From Ornithinibacillus sp. 4-3 (GTDB lineage Bacteria > Bacillota > Bacilli > Bacillales > Amphibacillaceae), in assembly GCF_040958695.1 (NCBI RefSeq), contig NZ_CP162599.1, positions 1,150,001 to 1,214,000 of the forward strand: 64,000 nucleotides of DNA. The letters are read 5' to 3'. Below are positions 27,253 through 35,900 of this stretch, in pieces; the stretch's first letter is position 1, and the number at the start of each line of letters is the position of its first letter. The notes beneath the pieces were generated by a model. The model ran no database searches, was not told the origin of the DNA, and saw only the letters and a list, made by a program, of their open reading frames with translations. The position numbers were made by a program, and so were the translations under genes.

Positions 27253-28896
27253 ATGAAAAGTACGAGGATATTGCTTACATTGTTTTTAGTATTATTAGTT
27301 GCTATTGGGTTAATTGGTTGTAGTTCAAATACTACAAAGGATGATGAAAAGGACGATCAAGACACTGCACAAAATGAGACAGATGATAGTACAGATGATT
27401 CTGATGAAGATGCAGATGAGCCTGCTGCTTCAGGGGGAACTTTACGAATTGCCTACTCTGCACAGCCGCCAAGCTTAGACCAGCATTTAAGTACAGCTGC
27501 AGCAACGACAGAAATTATGGGAAGTGTTTATGAACAGCTAATTTCTGTAGACTCAGAATACCAAATTGTACCTCAATTAGCTGAATCCTTTGAACAGAGT
27601 GATGATGGATTAGAAATCACATTTAAGCTACGTGAAGGGGTTCTTTTCCATAATGGCAAAGAAATGAAAGCAGAAGATGTTGTTGCTTCAATGAACCGTT
27701 GGAAGGACTTGCCTGGAGGACGAGGGCAATTTGATGATGCTATCTTTGAAGAAATTGATGAATACACAGTTGTATTTAAATTAGACAAACCTTTATCGAC
27801 AGCACTAACAGCATTATCTCAAGGTGGAACAACATTTTCAGGAATTATGCCTAAGGAAGTTGTAGAAGCAGCAGATGAAACAGGAGTAACAGAGTTTATT
27901 GGAACAGGACCATTTAAATTTGTGGAATGGGCGCATGATCAACATGTAAAATTAGAGAAATTTGATGATTATGTGAGCCAAGAAGGTGAATCAAATGGTC
28001 TAGTTGGTGAGAAAGCAGCGTTGGTAGATGAAATTATTTTTGAATTTGTTCTTGATCCATCTACTCGTGTAGCAGGAATTCAGTCAGGACAATATGACAT
28101 TGTTCATAATATTCCGAATGATAATGCGATATTATTAGAAGGTACTCCAGGGTTAGTAAGTCATGTAGCATCTGGTATTTCGACAATGGTCGCTATTCCA
28201 AATAAGAGTCGTGGAATCTTCTCTGATGTACGTGCACGTGAAATGCTAGCTGCATTAATAGATTATGATGAAGTGATGACAGCTGCATATGCTGATCCGC
28301 AATATTATCGTTTAAGTCATGGAATGATGTTAGAACCTCAAGAGGCTTACTGGTATAGTGAGCAAGGAAAAGAGAAGTTCTATCAAAATGACCCAGAAAA
28401 GGCTAAAAAAATTTTAGAAGAAATTGGTTATGATGGAGAAACAGTTACAATTATTACTGACCGTGAGTATGTAACACATTATAATGCGGCAGTAGTTTTA
28501 CAAAAGCAATTAGAAAGCATTGGAATGAATGTAGAATTACAAGTATATGATTGGGCGACATTATTAGATAAGGTAAAAGATCCTAACGAAGAGTATGATT
28601 TATATGCAATGGGGCATAGTTTACGTGCAGATCCAACTGCAATTTACTATTTTGGTAAAGGTGAAGGCGGATTTACAGAAAGTGAAGAGCTAGATCAATT
28701 ATTAGAAGAATTTAGAAATCAACCAACTCTAGATGATACTAAAGAAGTATTTGATAGAATTCAAAAATGGCATTGGGAGTATATTCCAGCACTCAAACTT
28801 GGGGAAGTAAGTCGTACAGAGTTTTCTACTGATAAAGTAGAAGGATTACGTCACCAAGGAAGAATGTTATTATGGAACGTTTCTAAATCAGAATAA
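27253..28896 (+). CDS. Family 5 solute-binding lipoprotein (oligopeptide/dipeptide ABC transporter)
   Basis: A 547-residue extracellular substrate-binding lipoprotein. The ATG at 27253 gives a proper signal peptide ending in LIGC (lipidation Cys near 24) with AAGGGG upstream; the longer TTG frame does not. An acidic Asp/Glu linker (about 30-57) precedes the binding fold, which contains FKLREGVLFHNGKEMKAEDV (about 125-144). No permease or ATPase gene lies nearby, so it must use components encoded elsewhere. The ligand is probably a peptide, but nickel or other substrates cannot be excluded. Confidence 0.88.
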   Translation: MKSTRILLTLFLVLLVAIGLIGCSSNTTKDDEKDDQDTAQNETDDSTDDSDEDADEPAASGGTLRIAYSAQPPSLDQHLSTAAATTEIMGSVYEQLISVDSEYQIVPQLAESFEQSDDGLEITFKLREGVLFHNGKEMKAEDVVASMNRWKDLPGGRGQFDDAIFEEIDEYTVVFKLDKPLSTALTALSQGGTTFSGIMPKEVVEAADETGVTEFIGTGPFKFVEWAHDQHVKLEKFDDYVSQEGESNGLVGEKAALVDEIIFEFVLDPSTRVAGIQSGQYDIVHNIPNDNAILLEGTPGLVSHVASGISTMVAIPNKSRGIFSDVRAREMLAALIDYDEVMTAAYADPQYYRLSHGMMLEPQEAYWYSEQGKEKFYQNDPEKAKKILEEIGYDGETVTIITDREYVTHYNAAVVLQKQLESIGMNVELQVYDWATLLDKVKDPNEEYDLYAMGHSLRADPTAIYYFGKGEGGFTESEELDQLLEEFRNQPTLDDTKEVFDRIQKWHWEYIPALKLGEVSRTEFSTDKVEGLRHQGRMLLWNVSKSE

Positions 28897-28901
28897 AGCT
28901 T

Positions 28902-28945
28902 AAAGAAGCAATGACATGCGTAGTGAATTTGTCATTGCTTCTTTT
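28902..28945 (+). terminator. Terminator of the solute-binding protein gene
   Basis: AAAGAAGCAATGACA (28902-28916) pairs with TGTCATTGCTTCTTT (28930-28944) perfectly over 15 bp. Confidence 0.93.
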
Positions 28946-28956
28946 CAATAAAATAA

Positions 28957-28996
28957 TTGACTTTTTAGGCACTTGACCCTATTGTACTAAATAGGG
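28957..28996 (+). promoter_or_regulatory. Promoter with overlapping palindrome before the rhodanese gene
   Basis: TTGACT (28957-28962) is followed after 17 bp by TATTGT (28980-28985). The palindrome CCCTATT-gtacta-AATAGGG (28977-28996) covers the -10 region, as a repressor site would. The regulator is unknown. Confidence 0.5.
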
Positions 28997-29014
28997 AGTA
29001 AAAGGAGTGCTGCT

Positions 29015-29389
29015 ATGAATATTGTCGATATTATTAGAATTTCTCTTGTTGTAATCGTATTATTTTTTATTCTAAAACGTTTTCTTCCTGTGGACGGAAT
29101 GAAAGTAATCACTAGTGAAGAATTAAATGAACGCTTAAAACATCCAACAAAATATCAATTTATAGATGTTAGTATTGCACGTGAATACAAAAACTTTCAT
29201 ATTAAAGGATTTAAAAGTATGCCTTTACGAAGAATAAAAAGAGATGCACATCAACTTAGTAAAGAGAAAGAAACTGTAATTATTTGTCAATCTGGGCATA
29301 TTAGTAAAGAAGCGTGCCGTAGATTAAAGAAGCTTGGATTTACAGATTTAACCATAGTAAAAGGTGGAGTAAGTATGTGGAGAAAATAA
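29015..29389 (+). CDS. Membrane-anchored rhodanese-domain protein
   Basis: A 124-residue protein with an N-terminal transmembrane segment (about 5-21) and a single rhodanese domain. The catalytic loop IICQSGHISKEA carries Cys91, which would hold a persulfide. LIDVS-type strand (FIDVSIAREY) and the GGVSMWRK end are typical. It resembles YqhL-like single-domain rhodaneses of bacilli. Sulfur transfer or sulfide handling is inferred. AAAGGAG precedes the ATG. Confidence 0.88.
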   Translation: MNIVDIIRISLVVIVLFFILKRFLPVDGMKVITSEELNERLKHPTKYQFIDVSIAREYKNFHIKGFKSMPLRRIKRDAHQLSKEKETVIICQSGHISKEACRRLKKLGFTDLTIVKGGVSMWRK

Positions 29390-29416
29390 TTCTCTACATA
29401 CTTTTTTCCTTTCTAA

Positions 29417-29839
29417 TTACCAAGTTGTTTCCAGAAGAACTTTTAAAAACAAATCATGTAAATCAGCATTGACATACAAGAAATGTGCATGATGTTCTTC
29501 ATCAAATAATAAAATATATGGTTGCTCAGTACTCTCATTAGGATAAATAATAATGATTTCATTTATAGAGGATTGAAACCATTCATTATCGATAAAATAA
29601 TCATCTTTTAATGGGATTTTTAACATATATCCCGCTTTAGGGATTGGACTAACTTGTTTAACAATTCCTGAAATAGTTTCCAAGCAAGCTTCTATATTCA
29701 TAACAGTTGTATCATGAATTGGTAATGTCTCTACAACCATCCCTTGAACAATATCAAATAGTTCTGCTTGATCCTCTTCTGGTGCTTGTGCCATAAAGCT
29801 TGTTACAATAGCCATTGATAAAATAAAATTTTTAAGCAT
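29417..29839 (-). CDS. Predicted exported protein of unknown function
   Basis: I do not recognise this 140-residue protein. An N-terminal hydrophobic stretch (MLKNFILSMAIVTSFMAQAP) looks like a short signal peptide with a possible cleavage after AQA. The rest is acidic and mixed alpha/beta, with IIIIYPNESTEQPYILLFDEEHHAHFLYV near 95-120. GAGGTGAT stands before the ATG, supporting expression. It is convergent to the rhodanese gene and divergent from comK. No domain can be assigned. Confidence 0.65.
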   Translation of the reverse strand: MLKNFILSMAIVTSFMAQAPEEDQAELFDIVQGMVVETLPIHDTTVMNIEACLETISGIVKQVSPIPKAGYMLKIPLKDDYFIDNEWFQSSINEIIIIYPNESTEQPYILLFDEEHHAHFLYVNADLHDLFLKVLLETTW

Positions 29840-29908
29840 ATTATCACCTCTATTCTAGTTTGTCCGTTTATTTTATAAATAGTAAAAAATATGTAGAAAA
29901 AATATCGG

Positions 29909-29921
29909 AAAATTATGTTTT
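29909..29921. promoter_or_regulatory. Candidate ComK AT-box
   Basis: AAAA-TTATG-TTTT fits the AAAA-N5-TTTT half-site bound by ComK, about 80 bp upstream of comK itself. A second perfect half-site at the known spacings is not visible, so autoregulation is only suggested. Confidence 0.4.
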
Positions 29922-30003
29922 TTTATATCTTTTTTTGTTGTTTTTTGATAAATTAGTTATATAGACCTCTTTCTTTTCATATTTAAATGAAAGGATGATA
30001 GTT

Positions 30004-30498
30004 TTGCAATATGTCAATTCCCACGAAATAACACCTCATACATTAGCAATAATTCCACAGCATAATGAAGAAGGTAAAATGATCTCCTATGTGATTGAAG
30101 AACAGGAGGAGTTTTATGTTTCACGACCTCCTAGTAAAATAGTTGATGAAGCATGTAAGTTCTTTGGTTCGTCACTACGCGGCAGACAAGAAGGCACCCG
30201 TGCTATTTCTGATTTAACGCATAAAGCTCCTATTTCTATTGATCCTGCCAGTGGTATGTATTTCTTTCCAACATCCTCTCCCATTAGTCCAAATTGCTCT
30301 TGGATTGCCCATACACATATTCAGAAAATCCTTCCAGCACCACAAGCACAAACGAAAGTTGTTTTTAAAAATGGGAAAAGCATTGTTTTAGATATTTCGA
30401 TTGGTTCTATGGAGAATCAAGTAAATCGTACTGCGCAATTTCGATATCTTTTGGACAATCGGATTAAAATGATTTCCAGTGCTCTGCAACGAAGCTAA
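30004..30498 (+). CDS. comK: Competence transcription factor ComK, short C terminus
   Basis: ComK activates DNA-uptake genes by binding paired AT-boxes. The core is clear: CKFFGSSLRGRQEGTRAI (about 50-67), HKAPISIDPASGMYFFPT (about 73-90), NCSWIAHTHIQKI and SMENQVNRTAQFRYLLDNRI. I favour the TTG at 30004, with AAGGA eight bases upstream; the ATG at 29995 is adjacent to that site. The protein ends about 20-25 residues earlier than B. subtilis ComK, so the tail that carries the MecA/ClpCP degradation signal is missing. Confidence 0.88.
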   Translation: MQYVNSHEITPHTLAIIPQHNEEGKMISYVIEEQEEFYVSRPPSKIVDEACKFFGSSLRGRQEGTRAISDLTHKAPISIDPASGMYFFPTSSPISPNCSWIAHTHIQKILPAPQAQTKVVFKNGKSIVLDISIGSMENQVNRTAQFRYLLDNRIKMISSALQRS

Positions 30499-30774
30499 TG
30501 ATTCGTTTCATGAAATTTTTGTGTTATTTTCACCTCTCTATATAAAAAAAGTTCATGATTATGTTAAAATAGAAAAGGTTTTGCGTTTCATAATTGGTTG
30601 TATAGTGAAATGGAATTTTTATCGTTAAAATAAAATGTAGTAATATGCTTTTAAGAAAGAGGTCTATGATTAGAAGATATAGATTATAGATGTTTTGTCT
30701 ATGCTAGGTAATGGGTATATAATGAGATGGATGATTAAAGCAAAATTTGATGCTCTAGACGGGGAGAAATATAT

Positions 30775-31413
30775 ATGCAATACATAAGCACTTTAATTGC
30801 AGATTTTAAACAATCGATGGCTGATGACCAATTAAATGAATATATTATGCACTTATTAAGCGAGTATGAGAGTCTAGGACCTATACCTGGGATCTCATTA
30901 CTTTTTATTGAAGCTTTTCTACCGTTTTTGCCAATGTTTGTGTTTGTTTTGGCGAATGGAGCTGCTTACGGTTTGCTTAAAGGTTTTTTCTATTCATGGA
31001 TTGGTGCGAGCTTAGGAGCAATTTTAGTATTTTTAATTATACGTAGACTAGGTAAACGAAAATTATTTATGAAAATCAGAGCGAATAAACAGGTGAAAAG
31101 AGTAACTACGTGGGTAGATCGACACGGCTTTGGACCGTTATTTTTATTGCTTTGTTTTCCATTTTCGCCATCCTCTGTTATCAATGTAGTCGCCGGTCTT
31201 TCTAAAATAAGTACTCAGCAGTTTATTCTAGCTGTACTACTTGGAAAATCGGTAATGATTTTCTCCATTGCCTACATCGGGTCAAGTTTTGTAGAATTTG
31301 CTAAGAATCCGTTGAAAACAGTTGCTATTGGGATTGGGATATGTCTGTTTTGGATTTTAGGGAAGTTCATTGAGAAAAAATTACAAGCAAAAAGCGAAGT
31401 AAATAAAATATAA
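30775..31413 (+). CDS. TVP38/TMEM64-family membrane protein (YhjE-like)
   Basis: A 212-residue polytopic membrane protein of the DedA/TVP38 (VTT) superfamily, with about five hydrophobic segments. Diagnostic pieces are PGISLLFIEAFLPFLPMFVFVLANG written over about 39-63, the YSWIGASLGAILVFLIIRRLG segment (about 79-99), and FLLLCFPFSPSSVINVVAGLS (about 123-143). Members move lipids or support envelope homeostasis; the substrate here is unknown. GGGGAG precedes the ATG. Confidence 0.85.
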   Translation: MQYISTLIADFKQSMADDQLNEYIMHLLSEYESLGPIPGISLLFIEAFLPFLPMFVFVLANGAAYGLLKGFFYSWIGASLGAILVFLIIRRLGKRKLFMKIRANKQVKRVTTWVDRHGFGPLFLLLCFPFSPSSVINVVAGLSKISTQQFILAVLLGKSVMIFSIAYIGSSFVEFAKNPLKTVAIGIGICLFWILGKFIEKKLQAKSEVNKI

Positions 31414-31668
31414 GTGAAATTTTTTCTAAAGCTACTATCATTTGTTATTGTAGATTATGTGTTAGGGGCTTTAGTTGCTGTAAGTGACGGTCAATTGAAC
31501 AGTAAAATTGGCTTGATAGGAATTACAATAACTTATTCAATAGACAGAATCATGGAAGATGGCACAGATTTAGTCATCTTCTTTTGTTTGTTGGCGAATG
31601 AATTATTAAGTGTTTTAGAAGCAATACCAGAGGTTTTGAAAAAAGTAATATATTTATTGTTTAGTTAA
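31414..31668 (+). pseudogene. Remnant of a holin_4-type gene
   Basis: An 84-residue frame starting at GTG immediately after the preceding stop, without a ribosome site. The N terminus (FVIVDYVLGALVAVSDGQLNSKIGL-like, about 10-34) and the C terminus (LVIFFCLLANELLSVLEAI, about 53-71; then PEVLKKVI) match the two ends of phage/toxin-secretion holins. The central transmembrane portion expected between them is largely gone. It is probably an internally deleted relic of a prophage or toxin-secretion module. Confidence 0.6.
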
Positions 31669-31694
31669 AAATAGAGGGCTTTCTCACCCTCTAT
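31667..31694 (-). terminator. Terminator of the methyltransferase gene
   Basis: ATAGAGGG (31671-31678) pairs with CCCTCTAT (31687-31694). A run of five A residues at 31667-31671 on the plus strand gives the T-run on the minus strand. Confidence 0.8.
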
Positions 31695-31711
31695 GTCCAA
31701 TTTGATAAGTA

Positions 31712-32467
31712 TTAATCCTTATTAGCTTCAAATGTAATTATTTGGTTTGATTTATTTGGATATTGTCCATAATTATAATCTGCTGATATTACTATGTTTT
31801 TAAATCCGATTTGCTCAAGGATCGTTCTAAATTCTTCAACTCCATACCAACGTAATGGGAATTGTTCGAGTTCCGTTTGTAAAAGTACGCCATTACGCCA
31901 CTTTTCGTAGCGATTATGGGCTATTGTATATTGATTGATATAGTCAACCTCGACTATCTTATCTTCCAATGTAATCATATCACCATTCTCACATTCCCAA
32001 GTTCTTGTTGAAGCTTTATCCACTGATAAATCAGTTTGTAAAAAGATATCTAAAATTAGTCTACCTCCATTGGAGAGATGATTATGGAAGTTTTTTAAGG
32101 CCTTAATGGAATCAGCCCTTTGGTGTAACAGCAGAAATGTTCCAGTTGGCACAATAATAGCTTCGTAATTTGTGTTTAAAGAAAATGCCTTCATCTCTCC
32201 CTTAAATAACTTAGGATTGAATCCTCTTTGTTCGCAATTATGATGGCAAATTTTTAACATCTCTTCAGAAACGTCAAAACCATCTACTTTCAAACCTTTT
32301 TGTAAAAGTGGAATCAGAATACGACCAGTTCCAACTCCAGGTTCAAGGATTTTACCTTTACAAGAAGCTAATCTGTTGCTATAAAATTCCACATCACCAA
32401 ATGAAAGGCCAATATATTTGTCCATATTATATACTTCCGAAGAAAGTTTACTATAATAACCCAACAT
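31712..32467 (-). CDS. Class I SAM-dependent methyltransferase
   Basis: A 251-residue cytosolic methyltransferase. Motif I is ILEPGVGTGRILIPLL (about 39-54) with GxGxG, the acidic loop is VDGFDVSEEML (about 60-70), and LSNGGRLILDIF (about 131-142) is the post-motif strand. The C-terminal part (EQFPLRWYGVEEFRTILEQIGF) is typical of small-molecule methyltransferases. The substrate is unknown. GGGAGGGGG precedes the ATG. No neighbour suggests a pathway. Confidence 0.85.
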   Translation of the reverse strand: MLGYYSKLSSEVYNMDKYIGLSFGDVEFYSNRLASCKGKILEPGVGTGRILIPLLQKGLKVDGFDVSEEMLKICHHNCEQRGFNPKLFKGEMKAFSLNTNYEAIIVPTGTFLLLHQRADSIKALKNFHNHLSNGGRLILDIFLQTDLSVDKASTRTWECENGDMITLEDKIVEVDYINQYTIAHNRYEKWRNGVLLQTELEQFPLRWYGVEEFRTILEQIGFKNIVISADYNYGQYPNKSNQIITFEANKD

Positions 32468-32699
32468 AGATTTTCCCCCTCCCGCAATTCTCTTTCTGTT
32501 TTTATTATAGCTTATAAATACTTATAAAATGAGATTAAAAATCACTACAGATTGCTTTGGGTACTCTAGATAATAAACTGATGATATACAAAACACTTTG
32601 AAAAGCTAAGTATACCAACTGTTATGTTACAATAGGGATAGATAGTTTTTTTGTTATTTTCATAAAAAAAATCAATGAAATAAATGATTATAAATGTAA

Positions 32700-32922
32700 T
32701 GAGGCAGGAGCAGAAGAAAAACTAAGCTTGAAATTCGAATAATATTCAAATGTAGCATAGGAAATATACGAAGACTCCTCATGGGCTAAAGTCGATCATA
32801 TCCTGTCATTCGAGGCTCTCCAGCCGCCCAAGGAAAGCGAAGTATATTTCCGAAGTGGGTATTTGTACAAGTTATGTTTGGGATTAGCTAAGCAATAAAT
32901 TCTTTTGTCTCAGTCTCTTAAA
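32700..32922. repeat. Inverted-repeat element upstream of addB
   Basis: GAGGCAGGAGCAGAAGAA at about 32701-32718 and TTCTTTTGTCTCAGTCTC at about 32902-32919 form imperfect terminal inverse repeats. A perfect inner pair is GGAAATATAC (32760-32769) with GTATATTTCC (32842-32851). The inner part (CGAAGACTCCTC, AAGGAAAGCGAAGTATATTT) belongs to a sequence type I recognise as dispersed in Bacillaceae. The 490-bp gap 32468-32957 holds no gene otherwise. Confidence 0.65.
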
Positions 32923-32957
32923 ACTTATTTTTGTCAAAGGAAAATGAGGGGATATAT

Positions 32958-35900
32958 ATGGGACTCCGATTTGTATTAGGAAGAGCAGGTGCTGGGCAGA
33001 GTAATTATCTACTTCGAGAAGTAAGAGAGAAATTACAGCATGAAGCGCGTGGTCCTGCTATTTTTTATATCGTTCCAGACCAAATGACATTTCAACAAGA
33101 ATATAAGCTTTACCAAGAAAACCATGTGCAGGGGAGTATGCGGGCGCAAGTCGTTAGTTTTTCACGACTAGCATGGCATATTCTTCAGGAAACAGGTGGA
33201 GCAACAAGACCTTTCATTAGCTCTGTGGGAATTCAGATGATGTTACGGAAAATTATTGAAGAAAAACAAGGTGATTTTCAAGTTTTCCAAAAAGCATTAG
33301 AAAAGCAAGGTTTTTTAGATGATCTTGAAAATATGATCACTGAATTTAAAAGATATCGTATAAGTCCGGATACTTTATTGAATCAGATGGATCGCATGAA
33401 TGAATTTGTTCATAAGGAATCTAGTGAACAATCGCTTCTCTATAAACTAGATGACTTATACTATATTTATCAACAATTGGTCTCTCAATTACAAGGAAAA
33501 TATTTGGACGGAGAGGATCGATTACAATTACTTGCAGAAAAAATCGAGCTTTCGAAGCAATTAGAAACAGCTGAAATTTACTTAGATGGTTTCCACCGCT
33601 TCACACCACAGGAATTATTAGTTGTGGAAACTTTATTAAAGAAATGTAAGCGTGTAACGATTGGATTAACGGTTGATCAAGTAGATGAAAATATGTCAGA
33701 GCTTGATTTATTTTATCAAACAAACGAAACCTATTGCGCTTTACGTAGTCTCACAGAACAATATCAAATTCCGATAGAGGAAGTCATTCGTTTACGTCCA
33801 GAGGATGCACGATTTAAAGAAAGACCAGCAATGCAGCATTTAGAAAATCATTTTGATACAAGACCTTCTCCAGCTTTTTTGGGTAAAGCGCCAATTCAAA
33901 TGGCAGAGGCTATCCATCCTCGAGCAGAGGTTGAAGGAGTGGCTCAAGAAATTATTCGTTTAGTTCGTGAAGAAAATTATCGCTTTAAGGATATGGCAAT
34001 TTTTATTCGTCAAACAGATATGTATCATGAACTTTTGTCCACGATATTTGAGGATTATGGTATTCCCTTATTTATTGATGAAAAGAAAACGATGTTACAT
34101 CACCCTTTAATTGAATTATTGCGTTCGGCATTAGAGATTGTAGAAGGTAATTGGCGTTATGATACGGTATTCCGAGTGATTAAAACAGGCTTTATTCGTG
34201 CAGATGATGAAGAGTATCCATTGACGAATGATGCAATAGATGAGTTGGAGAATTATGTTATAGAGCATGGCATTAGATCAAGAGAAACTTGGTTTTCTGA
34301 TCAGCCATGGATATATCGTAGGTTTAGCGGATTTAGCCAAAGGGCTCAAACAGATGAAGAACTAGAGATGCAGCGTAAAATAAATGCCTATCGAAGACAA
34401 GTAGTACAAGGACTACAAACTTTTGATGAACAAATACGTCAGGCTAAAACGATTCGGGAATTATGTGAAACTACTTTTAGATGGTTAGAGCATATAGATG
34501 TCCCAAGTCGCTTAGAGGAAATTCGTGAAGCTTATGACGCTAGTGCTGAAAATGAGTTAGCTCGTGAGCAAGAGCAAGTATGGGATGCTATTATTCAACT
34601 TTTTGATGAAATGGTGGAGATGGCCGGGGAAGAAGTATTATCATTGTCTTCCTTCCGCTCTATTTTAGATGCTGGTTTAAAGTCGCTTAAGTTTTCGCAT
34701 GTTCCACCAAGTATAGATCATGTAATTGTTGGAACCATTGATCGCTCGCGTATTAGTGGAATTCGCGCTGCGTTTTTACTCGGTGTGAATGAAGGAGTTT
34801 GGCCAAACAAACCACCTTCTGATGTGATTATAAGTGAACAAGAAAGAACGCTTTTAGCTTATCATGGTCTACAATTAGCAGAAAATAGTCAGCGTAAATT
34901 ATTAGATGAATGGTTTTATATTTATTTAGCTTTTACAGCAGCACGTGATTTTCTATGGATTAGCTATCCAATTAGTGATGGGGAAGGAAAGGCTAAAATA
35001 CCTTCACAATTAATCAAACGAATAGCAGAATTATTTCCTATGCTTAATTCACCTATCCTACTTGGAGATCCAGAAGAAATAGAGGATGCAGAACGCTTTA
35101 TTACTACATCAACGACAACTCGTTCTGTCTTAACAGCAAAATTAGCTAAATATAAACGTGGGTATCCAATGAAAGAAATTTGGGACCATGTCTTAAATTG
35201 GTACATTTCTAATGAACCGAAGTATGGTACGACGTATCAAGTATTACAAAGTATTTTTTATGAAAATAGACCAAAAAATTTATCTAAACAAACCGTTGGA
35301 AATCTTTATGATAAACAAATAAAGACGAGTGTTTCTAGACTGGAAATGTATTATCGCTGCTCTTATCAGCATTTTGCTCAATATAATTTGCAATTACAAG
35401 AGCGTAGAAAATATACATTAGAAGCACCAGATATCGGCAGCTTATTCCATGAGGCATTAAAAATGATTACGGAATGGGTACAACGTGAAGGCAATGATTT
35501 TGCAAACTTATCGCGTCAAGATGCTAAAGCATATGCGCAGCGTGCATTAAACGATTTAGCGCCTATTTTACAAAATCAAATATTATCAAGCTCTAATCGA
35601 TATCAATATATAAAAAATAAGCTGTTTCATGTCATTGCTAGGGCGACTTATATTTTAAGTGAACAAGCACGAAAAAGTGGTTTTTCGCCTGTTAGTGTAG
35701 AGCTTAGCTTCGGAGAAAATGGGAAATTAAACCCACTGGTGATTACACTTCCAAATGGCTATGAATTATTGTTTAGAGGAAGAATTGATCGAGTGGATAA
35801 AGCGATGGTAGGGTCTGATCTTTATTTACGAATTATTGATTATAAATCAAGCGAAACTGGCTTGAATTTAGTTCATGTTTACTATGGAATAGCCTTACAA

